Source of the DNA: Merluccius polli
Taxonomy: Eukaryota; Chordata; Actinopteri; Gadiformes; Merlucciidae
Length of the DNA stretch: 64,000 bases
Reading direction: 5' to 3'
Assembly: GCA_030340625.1 (NCBI GenBank)
Contig: JAOPHQ010002356.1
Coordinates: 32,010-96,009, forward strand
Shown here: piece after piece, positions 63,151 through 64,000 of the stretch
How positions within the stretch are numbered: the first letter of the stretch is position 1
Layout: each line of letters begins with the position of its first letter
The notes under the pieces: model-generated
What the model was told of the DNA's origin: nothing
Databases searched by the model: none
The model's input: the letters and a program-made list of their open reading frames with translations, nothing else
Translations under genes and position numbers: made by a program

Positions 63151-64000
63151 GGTCAAGACAGCCGTCTCTCGGTTCGCGTGGTCAAGCCAGCCGCTCCAAC
63201 ATTTTCAATATTTCCATAACTGTGACATTTTAGCAAAACGTTCAGCCTCATATGTTTTCTGACTAAGGTATTTCTTTTAGATAGTTCATGCAATTGTTTC
63301 TAAATGTGTGGCTCATCTTTTTGCTGCGAGCCTTTTCCGAGCGCTGGCTGCATATATTGTATCGGCATATGTCGGCCTTTTCCCCTTTTTTCAAAACAGT
63401 TATACAGTTCAATGCCCACTTTTACTGCCTTGTTTGATTATTGTTGGCCGATAAGTAGGCTACTTATTGTAATTGGAATACAGATTTAGTCTTGTTGGAT
63501 CGTTTCCAAACCTTTAAGAGCGCATGTAGGCGCATTGTTCGGCTTTTACGAGCGCCGCATAGGCCTATAACCAGGGACGGGCTGCCATAGGGAGGTTCGG
63601 CCGGACGATTTCAGGCCGATTATTTTGTATTTTTATTTTGTGTATTATTATTTTTGGGCCGGTCCAGATTATTGGGCCGGTCCAGGACTGTCGCACCCCC
63701 CCCCCCCCCCCCCCGTCAACAATCCCGCCCGCCCCCCATCAACAATCGCGCACCTCAGCTTTTATCCGCCGTTTAAACAGTAACGTTACACATGATAAAA
63801 ACGTGCACTTACTTTGCTTGGAAAATAGTTGCAACTGATCCGAATAGTACCAAACCTCACACCAAACCTTTTGCAAAAAGTTTTTTTTTTTTTTTTTGCC
63901 GAATATTCGCTGTCGATTACTACCCGAAGCTCCGGAGCCCAAAATATGGTATTCGGGACAGCCCTACTGCATATAAAATAAATAAATATTTTGTAAAATT

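Larger units (their letters stand above)
61471..63966. mobile_element. hAT element with nested insertions
   Basis: Ends TAGGGCTGGACCCGAATATT and ATTCGGGACAGCCCTA, flanked by CTGCATAT on both sides (61463-61470, 63967-63974). Subterminal ATTCGGATATTCG words repeat. It contains the second TATCGG hAT MITE (61652-62563) and a further hAT fragment (62709 to about 63150). C homopolymers of 17 or so occur near 63697-63713. No transposase seen. Confidence 0.93.

Noticed and set aside
58735..64000. Further carm1 exons
   Set aside because: I looked for the next coding block of the N-terminal domain and found none; intron 2 appears to continue past the window.

Overview
The window reads as teleost fish nuclear DNA. 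It holds three vertebrate protein-coding genes with GT-AG introns, set in DNA dominated by fish-type transposable elements (hAT, PIF/Harbinger, Tc1, Academ-like, Ty3/Gypsy, and Nimb-, CR1/L2- and RTE-type LINEs) plus microsatellites and minisatellites. I see no bacterial-type operon, CRISPR array or RNA gene. The species cannot be named from the sequence alone.

Host genes: (1) the terminal coding exon of abat (4-aminobutyrate aminotransferase) on + at 7856-7977, followed by a long 3' UTR; its other exons lie left of the window. (2) A complete clpp gene (mitochondrial Clp protease catalytic subunit) on - at 48194-55057, seven coding exons, 268 codons. (3) The first two coding exons of carm1 (PRMT4 arginine methyltransferase) on + at 56716-56857 and 58609-58734; the rest lies beyond the right edge. 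clpp and carm1 are head to head, about 1.7 kb between start codons.

Layout: 1-7.9 kb is an abat intron holding a 6.1-kb element with ~415-bp terminal inverted repeats and a decayed protein ending in an XPG/FEN-like nuclease module, most like the Academ superfamily. 10.4-11.2 kb is a 47-bp minisatellite with a 188-bp higher-order duplication. 14-28 kb is a mosaic of LINEs, a Harbinger element carrying a Tc1 fragment, and palindromic non-autonomous elements. 28.3-44.2 kb is one Ty3/Gypsy element on -, flanked by CATA, that has received a hAT in its 3' LTR, a 5-kb ZBED-type hAT in pol (itself hit by a Harbinger element), a hAT MITE in gag, and an RTE-like LINE at its 5' end. 44.4-47.1 kb has tandem repeats, a probable solo LTR and a nearly intact Tc1 element. 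48-64 kb has clpp and carm1, whose introns carry further hAT elements with exact 8-bp target duplications.

The elements do not act as a pathway. Their nesting gives a relative insertion history: Gypsy first, then its hAT and LINE insertions, then Harbinger inside a hAT. The host genes are a cytosolic/nuclear methyltransferase and two mitochondrial enzymes, with no evident shared regulation apart from the clpp/carm1 divergent arrangement.
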